Shown here one piece after another: positions 9,813 to 18,572 of a DNA stretch of 61,635 nt. Made by a program: the position numbers and the translations under genes. The stretch is from Clostridiaceae bacterium (lineage in GTDB: Bacteria; Bacillota; Clostridia; Acetivibrionales; Acetivibrionaceae). How positions within the stretch are numbered: the stretch's first letter is position 1; each line of letters opens with the position of its first letter. The stretch covers positions 1-61,635 of the forward strand of contig JAAYPF010000170.1 of assembly GCA_012519925.1 (NCBI GenBank). The letters run 5' to 3'. The notes below the pieces were generated by a model. That model had not been told where the DNA came from. It saw nothing but the letters and a program-made list of their open reading frames with translations, and made no database searches.

Positions 9813-9879
9813 ATTACGCTTCTTTCGAACGAAGTGAAAGAGGCAAAAACGGAGGGGCTCGATGCACTGTAGTTTTTAT
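9812..9879 (+). repeat. dispersed two-hairpin repeat, copy 1
   Basis: A ~68-base unit starting TTATTACGCTTCTTTCGAA. Hairpin 1 pairs GCTTCTTTC with GAAAGAGGC. Hairpin 2 is AAAAC..GGGGC-TCGAT-GC...GTTTTT; its right arm is degraded here (GCACT). It begins in the T-run of the spoVS terminator. Confidence 0.8.
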
Positions 9880-9929
9880 TACGTTCTTTGGAGTGAAACG
9901 AAAGGTCTTGATACACCATAATTTTTATT
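9877..9929 (+). repeat. dispersed repeat, degenerate tandem copy 2
   Basis: A decayed second unit beginning ATTACGTTCTTTGGAGTGAAACGAAAG and ending near ATAATTTTTATTA. It starts in the T-run that ends copy 1. Hairpin 2 is largely lost. Confidence 0.6.
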
Positions 9930-9984
9930 AATAATTTACGAATAATTATGTTAACAAAAAAATAAAATTTTAGGAGATGATTTG

Positions 9985-10013
9985 TTGCATAATATTTTCC
10001 ACTATGATAAAAT
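9985..10013 (+). promoter_or_regulatory. putative sigma-A promoter
   Basis: TTGCAT (9985-9990), a 17-base spacer and TAAAAT (10008-10013) lie 28 bases ahead of the stalk-domain gene. The spacing is ideal; the hexamers are imperfect. Confidence 0.5.
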
Positions 10014-10041
10014 TTAATTATAGAAGGGGGAGTAGGATGAT

Positions 10042-10857
10042 ATGATTAGAGAAAAAAATTTTTTATCATTCATTATTTTTGGCGTACTTGCTTGCTTATT
10101 AATTACTAATGTACAAATCGTTACTGCTACACAACAGAATGAAAAACCTATAACAATTTTACTAAACGATGAAAAGCTTTCATTTGATGTAGACCCATAC
10201 ATCAAAGAAGGAAGAACACTTGTACCATTCAGAGGAATTCTTGAGGCCTTAGGAGCAGAAGTAATTTGGAATCCAGACGAGAAATCAGTTACTACAAAGA
10301 GTGCAACAACAGAGATTTATTTGAAGATCGGTTCAAATGAAACTTTAGTAAATGGAGAAAAAGTAATAATTGATGTTGCAGCAGAGATTACTGATTCAAG
10401 AACTTTTGTACCTTTGAGGTTTGTTTCTGAAAATTTAGGTGCTACTGTGTTATGGGATGGGGCAACGCGAACTGTTGCAATTGAATATAATACTATAAGT
10501 CTTGTGGAGGAACCAGAGGATGAAGAGTTCCCGGCAAGTAGTGGAGCAATTGGCGTTTTTGATAATGGTGATATAAGAATTATAATAGACAAAGTAGAAT
10601 TTAATTCTTCAGAGAAAAAGTTTCATATATACGGTAAAGCAAATTTTAATGGAAAGAGAGTTGCTTTAAGTGTTTTTGATTCAAAGGGTAATGTAATAGT
10701 TGCTGATTTCGTGAATTTTGGCAACGAACAAAAATTAAAGAGCTTTGAAGCAGTAGTACACACTGGAACATCTCAATATAATGCGGAAAGCATCATTATA
10801 AATGCACCTGATAAAGAAGGAAACAAAATGGTTAGAATAGCAAGTATAGATATATAA
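10042..10857 (+). CDS. secreted protein with copper-amine-oxidase-like N-terminal (stalk) domain
   Basis: A 271-residue exported protein. Residues ~8-30 are a hydrophobic signal segment (FLSFIIFGVLACLLITNVQ). Residues ~38-150 carry two repeats of the copper amine oxidase N-terminal-like fold (PF07833 type): GRTLVPFRGILEALGAEVIW and SRTFVPLRFVSENLGATVLW. The C-terminal ~110 residues match no family I know and look beta-rich. The fold is common on clostridial secreted proteins and has no known enzymatic activity there. GAAGGGGGAG precedes the ATG at 10042. It is 23 bases before the split-vWA gene, so the two are probably one operon of surface proteins. Confidence 0.75.
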   Translation: MIREKNFLSFIIFGVLACLLITNVQIVTATQQNEKPITILLNDEKLSFDVDPYIKEGRTLVPFRGILEALGAEVIWNPDEKSVTTKSATTEIYLKIGSNETLVNGEKVIIDVAAEITDSRTFVPLRFVSENLGATVLWDGATRTVAIEYNTISLVEEPEDEEFPASSGAIGVFDNGDIRIIIDKVEFNSSEKKFHIYGKANFNGKRVALSVFDSKGNVIVADFVNFGNEQKLKSFEAVVHTGTSQYNAESIIINAPDKEGNKMVRIASIDI

Positions 10858-10880
10858 TTACATATTCGGGAGGTAATGTT

Positions 10881-13259
10881 ATGAGAAAGAGAAAAATACT
10901 CATTAGTTTTTTAACTGTGTTTGCATTTATGCTTAATTTTCAGATGTTTTCTGTACAAGGAGCAGATACAACAGCAAAAGTTACAAGGTCAATAGGTGCA
11001 GGTGAAGTTGTAAGATTAAAAAGCAAAAATACGCTTATATTTAGTCAAGATGAAGAAGTTAAAGTTGAGAGAAAGAGAATAGTAACAATAATGCCGACAC
11101 CGGAGAATACAACAAGTATACCAACAAGTACACCGACGGTTACTCCAAGATTTAAAGATAAAGAAGTTGTAATAGTTATGGATACTTCAAGACTTACTAC
11201 TTCAGCACCAGAAACAGGTGGAGATCCTTTTGATTACGCTCTTTTTTCTGGTTCAGATGATCCAACTGACAACCTTAATTTATCAGGTAATGAATTTATA
11301 TTAAACGGAGATTGTCACTCCAATAGCGGTATTATAGTCGGAGTTGGTAGACAAGACTCTAAACTTGAGGGTAAATTAAATCATTTGGGAACTTTCAATA
11401 TTTATGATAGCGGAGTAGAAGTAGATGCAATAAAGGCTGATGAAAAAATTGATATGCCGAATTTGGTGAATAATTTTAATACAACAAATGCCATAAGGTT
11501 TTCTGATAGTTTGTCACCTATAACTGGTGATAGTTTGTACAAAGATTATTTGAAGACTGGTTCTGATAATATATTATCAGATGAGTATGGAGAAGACTTG
11601 GAAATTGCTTTCCATAATGATGGAGAAAACAGTTTGTGGACTATTTCTGGTGATATAATTAAACTAGATAAAGATAGACCTTTCTTTTTTGACGGTAAAG
11701 TAAATATAAGTGTAAATGGTGTGACTGGAAATGGTGTTATTGTAGCAACTGATGATATCGTGTTTAATCCTGGTAGTAGCGTAAGTGGAGATATTGGTAT
11801 ATATTCAGCTTATGGTAATATCGATTTAAATATGGCTGCGATGGATGAGATACTTGATAGGGAAGGTAAGGAAGAAGTGCCAGTGTTTAGAGGTCTACTA
11901 TATGCACCGGGAGCATCTGATGGAGATGGTAGTGAATCAGGAAAAATTACTGTTAGATCGAAGTATTTTAACTTTGAGGGAAGCATTGTTGGAAAAGGTC
12001 TTGATTTGACTGGAGATAAAAATATAAAATATTCCATAACGGAAGTACACGATGATTTTTCTGATCCTGATATAGAGAACTTTTTGTTAGATAAAACTAA
12101 GGAAAAAGTAATTGAAATAATTAACCATTTAAGTAATTATGATAAATCAAATGTTAAACTTGCAACTATAATATACTCAGATTATGCAAAAATTATTAAT
12201 TCTGATTTCTCAAAAATAACATCAATTGAAGACTTGGAAGAAAGTTTAGAAGAAAAAGAGAAACTGGTTGAAGATATATATGATATAGTAGAAAACGATG
12301 GATGTAATTTGGGTGACGGACTTAGATTAGCATATCATTTGTTTGAGAGTAAAGGAAATGTAGATGCTGATAAATATCTTATTGTTTTTTCTAATAATAG
12401 CTTGAACAAATATACAGTTAATGATGCAAAAGATGATTTTAGAACTGATAATCTAGAATTGAGAGAATCTGATATACCTGATTATATAAGAACAAATAAA
12501 GGGCAGTCGTATAAATATGCAGAGGAAATGGCTAGTTTGAACAGTACAAATACTTATAAAGGAACATATTTTATAGATGTTAGACCAGAAAACGATGATG
12601 TCGACAAATTTAGTAAAATAGGTCAAAAAGCGAATGCTAAAGAAGTTGATGGTTTATACTGTTATAATCCAGAAAATAAAGATGGCGTTAGTTTATTAAC
12701 GAGTTTAAGTAATGTTGTATCTGAAATAAGTGCTGAACTAGTTATACCAGATGAAATAGTGGTACCTACACCAACTCCAGAGGCAACGCCAACACCAGTG
12801 AGTACGCCAACACCAGTAATTACACCAATAATTGAGGTAATAGAGATTGATTATGATGTAAAAGTAGAATTTGGTTTTGGTGGTGTTGATGTTAATGGTA
12901 ATGGTGTGATAGATGATAATGAAGTGGCTTTTTCAAATAAGTTGCCAGAAGGTGTTGATTTTGTTTCTAGTGATGACTTAGATTATAATGAAACTGATAG
13001 GATATTAAGTTTTGCTGACGAAAGTAATGTTATAACAAATAGAATAACAGATCCTGTCACTGACAAGGAAGTATTGACTGCTATAATACCTGATTTAAGA
13101 GTAATGGTTGAGTTTAATGCAACCGGTGATCATAAATTTGAAAAAGCAAAATTAAAGTATATATTTACAAACAAAGATGATTCAAGTGATTTTGAAGAAA
13201 TAATAGTTGATATTGAAGAGTTAATAGTGAATGTAGGATGGGTTATTGATATAAACTAG
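10881..13259 (+). CDS. secreted protein with split, degenerate von Willebrand A domain
   Basis: A 792-residue exported protein with a signal peptide (cleavage probably near residue 27) and a Pro/Thr linker at ~72-90. KEVVIVMDTS at ~94-103 looks like the first strand and MIDAS loop of a vWA domain. A ~290-residue beta-rich block follows (~112-395; repeated short strands such as NGVIVATDDIVFNPGSSVSG, like DUF7305/bactofilin-type sheets). The vWA fold seems to resume at ~400 (VKLATIIYSDYA; GCNLGDGLRLAYHLF, ~473; YLIVFSNNS, ~500). MIDAS residues are partly lost. A PTPTPEATPTP linker (~627-650) leads to a C-terminal domain with a calcium-loop-like DVNGNGVIDDNE. GGGAGGT precedes the ATG. Its function is unknown. 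Confidence 0.65.
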   Translation: MRKRKILISFLTVFAFMLNFQMFSVQGADTTAKVTRSIGAGEVVRLKSKNTLIFSQDEEVKVERKRIVTIMPTPENTTSIPTSTPTVTPRFKDKEVVIVMDTSRLTTSAPETGGDPFDYALFSGSDDPTDNLNLSGNEFILNGDCHSNSGIIVGVGRQDSKLEGKLNHLGTFNIYDSGVEVDAIKADEKIDMPNLVNNFNTTNAIRFSDSLSPITGDSLYKDYLKTGSDNILSDEYGEDLEIAFHNDGENSLWTISGDIIKLDKDRPFFFDGKVNISVNGVTGNGVIVATDDIVFNPGSSVSGDIGIYSAYGNIDLNMAAMDEILDREGKEEVPVFRGLLYAPGASDGDGSESGKITVRSKYFNFEGSIVGKGLDLTGDKNIKYSITEVHDDFSDPDIENFLLDKTKEKVIEIINHLSNYDKSNVKLATIIYSDYAKIINSDFSKITSIEDLEESLEEKEKLVEDIYDIVENDGCNLGDGLRLAYHLFESKGNVDADKYLIVFSNNSLNKYTVNDAKDDFRTDNLELRESDIPDYIRTNKGQSYKYAEEMASLNSTNTYKGTYFIDVRPENDDVDKFSKIGQKANAKEVDGLYCYNPENKDGVSLLTSLSNVVSEISAELVIPDEIVVPTPTPEATPTPVSTPTPVITPIIEVIEIDYDVKVEFGFGGVDVNGNGVIDDNEVAFSNKLPEGVDFVSSDDLDYNETDRILSFADESNVITNRITDPVTDKEVLTAIIPDLRVMVEFNATGDHKFEKAKLKYIFTNKDDSSDFEEIIVDIEELIVNVGWVIDIN

Positions 13260-13270
13260 TAGATTCATAA

Positions 13271-13915
13271 AATAACAAAAAGGGAGTTGTTTTAGTCCGT
13301 GTTGTAAAGCAGCAAAAGCCTGATTTTATTGTTTTTACAGGAGATCTGGTAGATAAGAAGACGGAAGATGTTACAAACAGTGTAAATACTCTTGTTGAAT
13401 TGAATAAATGGGCACAAGTTTATTATATACCAGGAAATCATGAATATAGGTGTGAAAAGGTCGAATTGATATTTAGAATGTTGGAAGAAGAAAATGTAGA
13501 AGTGTTAAACTTAAAAACACAAGCTGGTATTGTAAAGGAGGTAGGTATTGATATAATTGGTATTGACGAGATGGTTAATAGCGTTGAGAGTATAAATAAA
13601 AAAATGACCGAATTCGAAAAGATCAATAGTTTTAAAATTGTACTTTCGCACTTTCCAGAAAACTTTCCAAGATACTATTCAAGCTATGATGTGGATTTGG
13701 TTTTGTCTGGACATGCTCATGGTGGACAATTCAATATTCCACTTCTGGGAGGTCTTTATGCACCGGGGCAAGGTTTTTTTCCGGAGTACTATAAAGGTAT
13801 TTATTTAGAGAACGGTGTTAATCTTGTTGTTAGCAGAGGTTTGGGAAATAGTGTAATACCCCTAAGAATATTTAACAATCCTGAGGTGGTTGTCATAAAT
13901 ATAAAACCTTCATGA
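13271..13915 (+). pseudogene. 5'-truncated calcineurin-type metallophosphoesterase
   Basis: The reading frame encodes most of a YkoQ/YaeI-like metallophosphoesterase: PDFIVFTGDLVD, YYIPGNHEYR, VLSHFP and LVLSGHAHGGQF carry the later metal ligands. The first motif (Asp-x-His in the usual SDLH segment) and the leading strand are missing. The frame opens after a TAA at 13268-13270 and contains no ATG, GTG or TTG before codons well inside the domain; the first ATG is at 13400. Only 11 bases separate the open frame from the vWA gene's stop, so there is no room for the missing part. It is probably a broken gene truncated by a rearrangement at its 5' side. A 171-residue product from 13400 would lack two catalytic motifs. 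Confidence 0.75.
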
Positions 13916-13942
13916 CAGGAAGAAGCGAAGACGTGAAAGGAA

Positions 13943-13986
13943 AAATGCCTCCTTCAAAACAAGTATTATTTTTGAAGGAGGCATTT
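13943..13986. terminator. bidirectional terminator
   Basis: A perfect 17-bp stem (AAATGCCTCCTTCAAAA with its complement) around a 10-base loop lies between the convergent phosphoesterase remnant and asd. A/T tracts on both sides let it serve both strands. Confidence 0.9.
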
Positions 13987-13995
13987 ATCAACAAA

Positions 13996-15081
13996 TTATT
14001 TCGCTTTAATATAACCTTCAGCTTTAAGAAGCTCTGCGATTAGAACTGCTCCGCCTGCTGCACCTCTTATGGTATTGTGTGAAAGGCACACAAATTTGTA
14101 GTCATATATAGTATCTTCTCTTAGTCTTCCGACAGTAACACCCATTCCGTTTTCATAATTTCTGTCAAGTCTTGTCTGTGGTCTGTTGTCTTCAGTCATA
14201 TATTTAAGAAATTGTTTTGGTGCATTTGGTAGCTCAAGGGACTGAGGTTTGCCTTTAAAATTTTCCCAAAGGGAAAGTATTTCGTCTTTTGAAGGTTTCT
14301 TGTCAAAAGAGACAAATACTGCAGCCATATGTCCGTCTAATGCAGGAACGCGGATGCACTGTGTAGTGATTAGTGGAGATTTTGCTTTAACTATTTCATT
14401 ACCTTCAACAGCACCCCAGATTCTTAGTGGTTCTTGCTCACTCTTTTCTTCTTCACCGCCGATATAAGGAATTACATTGTCAACCATTTCGGGCCAATCT
14501 GTGAAAGTCTTTCCTGCACCGGAGATAGCTTGATATGTGCAAGCTGTAACTTTGCTGACTCCAAAGTGTCTTAACGGGTGTAATGCAGGTACATAGCTTT
14601 GTATAGAACAGTTGGGTTTAACAGCTATAAAACCGTTTTTTACACCTAATCTTTTTCTTTGACTTTCTATTACCTCGAGATGTGAATCATTTAGCTCGGG
14701 AATAACCATTGGTACATCAGGAGTCCAACGGTGTGCAGAATTATTGGAAACAACCGGTGTATCAGTCTTGGCATAGGCCTCTTCAAGAGCTTTGATTTCA
14801 TCTTTCTTCATATCTACAGCACAGAAAACAAAGTCAACGTCCTTTGCCACATCTTCTACATTTGCCGCATTCTTGACAATTATATTCTTAACATTTTCAG
14901 GTATGGGCATGTCAAGCTTCCAACGACCATCTACAGCTTCTAAATAGCTTTTACCAGAAGACTTTTCACTAGCAGCTATTGATACTACTTCAAACCAGGG
15001 ATGGTTTTCTAAGAGGGTTATGAACCTCTGACCTACCATACCTGTTCCTCCAACGATACCTACTTTTAATTTATTACTCAT
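13996..15081 (-). CDS. asd: aspartate-semialdehyde dehydrogenase
   Basis: A 361-residue enzyme that reduces aspartyl-phosphate to aspartate semialdehyde with NADPH, the branch point for lysine, diaminopimelate, threonine and methionine. It is the archaeal/fungal-type ASADH, about 20-30 residues longer than the E. coli type. Visible are the nucleotide loop GIVGGTGMVGQRF, the catalytic cysteine in KPNCSIQS, and the substrate/His region RVPALDGHMAAVFVS. GGAGTG sits before the ATG at 15081. It is monocistronic, with a bidirectional terminator at its 3' end. I saw no lysine riboswitch or T-box in its upstream region. Confidence 0.95.
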   Translation of the reverse strand: MSNKLKVGIVGGTGMVGQRFITLLENHPWFEVVSIAASEKSSGKSYLEAVDGRWKLDMPIPENVKNIIVKNAANVEDVAKDVDFVFCAVDMKKDEIKALEEAYAKTDTPVVSNNSAHRWTPDVPMVIPELNDSHLEVIESQRKRLGVKNGFIAVKPNCSIQSYVPALHPLRHFGVSKVTACTYQAISGAGKTFTDWPEMVDNVIPYIGGEEEKSEQEPLRIWGAVEGNEIVKAKSPLITTQCIRVPALDGHMAAVFVSFDKKPSKDEILSLWENFKGKPQSLELPNAPKQFLKYMTEDNRPQTRLDRNYENGMGVTVGRLREDTIYDYKFVCLSHNTIRGAAGGAVLIAELLKAEGYIKAK

Positions 15082-15917
15082 AATTATTCACTCCTATACG
15101 AAATATTTATAGCCTATCAAATTAGCATTTGTGTATTAAATTTGCAACATGTACGCGTGTGAAGAACAAATGTGTTTGTATGGTGTAATTTTAACAAAAA
15201 GTAGCTCGGTTGACAATAGATTTATGAAATTTAATTTAAATATTCCGATATTTTTAATACAAGACAATAGAAATAAAGATTTTTATTGTCTTAAAACATA
15301 TAATATATGAAATAATCGGTATTGTTAATCATTAAATAATGGAAATTCTGTGTAAAGCACTTTAATCTAGCTTGAAGGGCTTTGCACTTTGATTATTGTA
15401 TGGATTGCTTTTATAAAAATAGTCTTATGTACTATTACATAGTATGAACGCATTTTGTATTGTGTAACATATCTTAGCATAAAGAAATAAAAGGAAGGAA
15501 TATTTTATAACTATATTCCTTTACTTTAAAGAAATGTTGTAAAAAATTTAGGTCAAGTATTTATGCTTTAATGAATATATAACTTATGTAAAGCTTGTAA
15601 ATACTAATATTGAGTGTTTGCAAAAAATAAATTGCTAAGATATGTTAGTTGGTATTTAGCTTAGGACTATTTCTAAATAATCATAAGATTTTGAAGGAAA
15701 CAATAAAATAATGGATTGTTATAATAAATGGATTGTCCTAAAATATTAATATAACTATAAAACTGAGATTTTGGAATTAATTCTTATCAAATAAAACAAT
15801 CGATTTAACAACTCAAATAATACAGCTTGTTAAATAGTAGAATATTTGTGTTTGGAAGCCTTAAAGCTTCTAAGTCTAGCTTTTATTGTGATTAGAAAAA
15901 TTACAGGAGATGATTAA
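15082..15917. other. 836-bp gene-free region with nested inverted repeats
   Basis: No plausible gene on either strand. It separates the divergent asd and MATE genes and is far longer than two promoters need. A perfect 15-bp inverted repeat (15465-15479 with 15633-15647) encloses two further hairpins at 15495-15521 and 15557-15604. There are also a direct repeat AATGGATTGT (near 15711 and 15727) and a TTAGGAC/GTCCTAA pair (near 15661 and 15737). See the separate structured-RNA candidate. Confidence 0.6.
15465..15647. ncRNA. candidate structured RNA or cruciform element
   Basis: The outer stem is TAACATATCTTAGCA with a perfect complement 153 bases away. Hairpin A is AAGGAATAT / ATATTCCTT (9 bp, loop 9). 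Hairpin B is GTATTTA-T-GCTTTA / TAAAGC-TTG-TAAATAC (13 pairs with small bulges, loop 18). Together they form a three-way junction of 183 bases. It matches no RNA class I know. The strand is undetermined, and the high AT content raises the chance of coincidence. Confidence 0.35.
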
Positions 15918-17330
15918 ATGAATAGAGAACAAGTTTTAGATAAGCGGATTACTTTTTTTGCACTTGTATGGCCAATATTAATCGAAACATTTTTGAGAAT
16001 GTTTTTTGGTACAGTTGATACATTTATGCTCAGTGGATATTCAGATTCTTCTGTTGCAGGAGTTGGAGCCGCAAATCAGTATATTTCCATATTGATATTG
16101 TTATTTCAAATGGTATCAGGAGGGGCGGGAATAGTAATATCCCAGCATCTTGGTGCTAAAGATGACAAGAAGGCATCTCATGTAGCATTGATCGCTGTTT
16201 TGTTTAATTTACTTTTTGGTATATTGATAAGTGTTATAATGTTTGCTTTATCTGGAAAGATGCTTGAACTAATGAATTTTCAACCGGAGATTCTTAAATA
16301 TTCTAAACAATATTTAATTATAGTAGGTTCCTTTTCTTTTATGCAAGCAGCAAGTATAACTGCATCTGCAACATTAAGAAGTTATGGACTTGTAAAATAT
16401 CCTATGCTGGTCAATATGGGTGCTAATCTGCTTAATATTATAGGAAATGCGATTTTTATTTACGGTCTGTTTGGAGCGCCAGTATTAGGTGTTAAGGGAG
16501 TTGCTATTTCTACTATTAGCAGCCAAGCCGTCGGATTAATAGTGATGATTGTTGTTATTAAGAGAAATTTGGGTATTAGGTTTTCCTTATCTGAAGTACT
16601 GAAAATCCCCAAAAAAGAGGTTGTTGAAGTATTAAAGAGTATATTTAAAATAGGAGGTCCTTCAGCTGGGGAGTCATTATCATATAATACTTCACAAATT
16701 GTTATAACTTCTTTTATTTCAACAATGGGTGCTTTTGCTTTATCAACTAGATTTTATGTTTATAATATGATGTTTTATATTATGATGTTTGGGTTGGCAA
16801 CTGCACAAGCTACACAGATAATTATTGGACACCTTATAGGAGCTGGAAAAAAAGAAGAAGCATATAAGTCATGTATGTATAGCCTTAAGTTGTCGGTTAT
16901 TGTATCTGCTTCCGTGGCCATATTGTTTGCAGTGTTTGGGAAAACTCTTTTAGGTCTTTTCACCGATGATATTAATATTATCGAACTAGGTGGAATTCTG
17001 TTTATAATTACAATTATTTTAGAACCAGGAAGATCTTTTAACCTTGTTATCGGCTATGCACTAAAGGCTGCGGGTGATGCAAAGTATACCTTGTATTTAG
17101 GTTTGATATCTATGTGGCTTGTATTAGTTACAATGTCTTATTTTTTGGGTGTTTCAATGGGTTTGGGACTTGTTGGAGTTTGGATAGCTTTTGCTATGGA
17201 TGAATGGCTAAGAGGAATTATGATGCTTAAAAGATGGAAATCAAGGGCTTGGGAGAAAAAGGCGGTGGTTACGAAAAAAGAAGGTTGTATAGAGGACGAG
17301 GATGAGAAATTACTACAAACGGTAAATTAA
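15918..17330 (+). CDS. MATE family efflux transporter
   Basis: A 470-residue multidrug and toxic compound extrusion transporter, predicted to have twelve transmembrane helices in two six-helix bundles and to exchange organic cations for Na+ or H+. The two halves show the typical repeats: PILIETFLRMFFGTVDTFML near the N-terminus and GGPSAGESLSYNTSQIVITS near residue 245. The C-terminal ~30 residues are charged and cytoplasmic. AGGAGATGATTAA precedes the ATG. It stands alone, followed by a long-loop terminator. The substrate cannot be predicted. Confidence 0.92.
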   Translation: MNREQVLDKRITFFALVWPILIETFLRMFFGTVDTFMLSGYSDSSVAGVGAANQYISILILLFQMVSGGAGIVISQHLGAKDDKKASHVALIAVLFNLLFGILISVIMFALSGKMLELMNFQPEILKYSKQYLIIVGSFSFMQAASITASATLRSYGLVKYPMLVNMGANLLNIIGNAIFIYGLFGAPVLGVKGVAISTISSQAVGLIVMIVVIKRNLGIRFSLSEVLKIPKKEVVEVLKSIFKIGGPSAGESLSYNTSQIVITSFISTMGAFALSTRFYVYNMMFYIMMFGLATAQATQIIIGHLIGAGKKEEAYKSCMYSLKLSVIVSASVAILFAVFGKTLLGLFTDDINIIELGGILFIITIILEPGRSFNLVIGYALKAAGDAKYTLYLGLISMWLVLVTMSYFLGVSMGLGLVGVWIAFAMDEWLRGIMMLKRWKSRAWEKKAVVTKKEGCIEDEDEKLLQTVN

Positions 17331-17439
17331 TATGAAAATATTTTTTCTATTTGACTTCTAAAAATATTAACCCTTCAAATAAATAAGTTGAGGTTTGAGA
17401 CGAAAGTATAGTGTAGTTTCATAATATAATAGACTTAAC

Positions 17440-17506
17440 AAAAAACGGTTACTAAATTTTATGTAAATTTTTTTACCATAAAGTTCAAAATGTGTAACCG
17501 TTTTTT
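17440..17506 (+). terminator. terminator after MATE gene
   Basis: A perfect 13-bp stem AAAAAACGGTTAC / GTAACCGTTTTTT with a 41-base AT-rich loop. The long loop is unusual, but the stem and T-run are clear. Confidence 0.75.
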
Positions 17507-17620
17507 ATGTGATTAATATAATGGTAATATAACAGATCAAAAGATAAAAAACGGGTGATTTACGTACTGATAGTATTGCTGTTTTATAGAGGTTATAGTA
17601 TAAAAAGGAGGTTTTTAATT

Positions 17621-18397
17621 ATGTCTTGTAATGAACATCAACATGGACCTAAGATTGAAGCAGGTCAGATTTGTAATCCTGACTGTTTTCCACCACCAAA
17701 TGAATTGGTTTGTATACAAGTACCAAAGGTATTTGATCAAGTTGCATTGAGAGAATGTATAACGAAATCAATAAAAGTCAGAAAATGCAATCCTGAACCT
17801 CATGGACCTATTCCCGGACCTATGCCGATTGATTTTGAAGGTATAACTGATTTTGATATAGTTGAAGTAAAAGTTATATCAAAAACAGATTCATTAACTA
17901 GGTCGGGATTCAAAAAGTTAAAAGTATTTGTTAAACTTGGTTATAAGATTCACTACTCAATAGGTGATAAACATGAAACCGAGTATGATGAAGCAGTTTT
18001 TAACCTAACAATAAATGAAATATACTGCCCAAGTTGTCTAGCACAAATAGGGGTTATTAAAGCAAAAGATTGTCCTGGCACATATGGCCACAATAAGGAT
18101 AAGACCCTTGATGTTGACGGAACACTTGTAAAAGTAGAAGCACTTGCTGAAGCATTTAATGATGTTGTACACCCTGAAACTGGTATATTAAGTTTTGATA
18201 TTGGTGCTTTCTTCATAGTTAAATGTGAATGTATAGTTCAATTGTTAATTCCTTCATATGGTTATTGCCCTGTTCCTCCGGAACAAATCAATCCTGCGGC
18301 ACAGAACTGTAGAACATTTAATGATAGAACGAGAACACCTTTCCCAACTAAATTCTTCCCTGATCAAAAGTGGAATCCACTTGACAGAAACGAATAA
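17621..18397 (+). CDS. Cys-rich protein, possibly spore-coat related
   Basis: A 258-residue soluble protein without signal peptide or membrane segment. AAGGAGG precedes the ATG at 17621; the frame is open upstream but without a better site. The N-terminus is Cys/His-rich (MSCNEHQHGPK, ICNPDCFPPP), followed by LVCIQVPKVFDQVALRECI, which resembles the CxxVxKVYDxV signature of SPOCS/DUF3794-type sporulation proteins. Further cysteines are in IYCPSCLAQ, KDCPG, KCEC and YCPVPP. The C-terminus is rich in Pro, Asn and aromatic residues. Cys-rich cytosolic proteins of this kind are often spore coat or exosporium components, but this is inference. A strong terminator and an array of the dispersed repeat follow. 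Confidence 0.55.
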   Translation: MSCNEHQHGPKIEAGQICNPDCFPPPNELVCIQVPKVFDQVALRECITKSIKVRKCNPEPHGPIPGPMPIDFEGITDFDIVEVKVISKTDSLTRSGFKKLKVFVKLGYKIHYSIGDKHETEYDEAVFNLTINEIYCPSCLAQIGVIKAKDCPGTYGHNKDKTLDVDGTLVKVEALAEAFNDVVHPETGILSFDIGAFFIVKCECIVQLLIPSYGYCPVPPEQINPAAQNCRTFNDRTRTPFPTKFFPDQKWNPLDRNE

Positions 18398-18412
18398 GTC
18401 AAATAAAAAAGT

Positions 18413-18446
18413 GCAGAGCTGCTTTAGAGCAGTTCTGCATGTTTTA
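18413..18446 (+). terminator. Rho-independent terminator
   Basis: An 11-bp stem GCAGAGCTGCT / AGCAGTTCTGC with one G-T pair and loop TTAG, followed by ATGTTTTATTA. The T-run is the start of the repeat array. Confidence 0.85.
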
Positions 18447-18508
18447 TTACGCTCCTTGGAATGAAATGAAAGGAGCAAAACAAAGGGGTTCGATGCCCCG
18501 GAGTTTTT
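18442..18508 (+). repeat. dispersed two-hairpin repeat, array unit 1
   Basis: TTTTATTACGCTCCTTGGAA... Hairpin 1 is perfect here (GCTCCTT / AAGGAGC). Hairpin 2 is GGGGT-TCGAT-GCCCC inside AAAAC/GTTTTT. Confidence 0.85.
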
Positions 18509-18572
18509 ATTACGCTCCTTGGAATGGAATGAAAGGAGCAAAAACGAAGGGGTTCGATGCTCCGAAGTTTTT
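18507..18572 (+). repeat. dispersed two-hairpin repeat, array unit 2
   Basis: Nearly identical to unit 1, with a 63-64 base period. Hairpin 1 is again GCTCCTT / AAGGAGC. Hairpin 2 is GGGGT-TCGAT-GCTCC within AAAAC GAA ... GAA GTTTTT. Confidence 0.85.

Noticed and set aside
15082-15500. Lysine riboswitch or T-box leader for asd
   Set aside because: No T-box sequence, specifier-type stem or lysine-aptamer core was found on the minus strand.
18254-18541. Minus-strand open frame with repeated LLSFHSKERNK peptides
   Set aside because: The peptide repeat is the translation of the tandem nucleotide repeat on its reverse strand, and the rest overlaps the real plus-strand gene.
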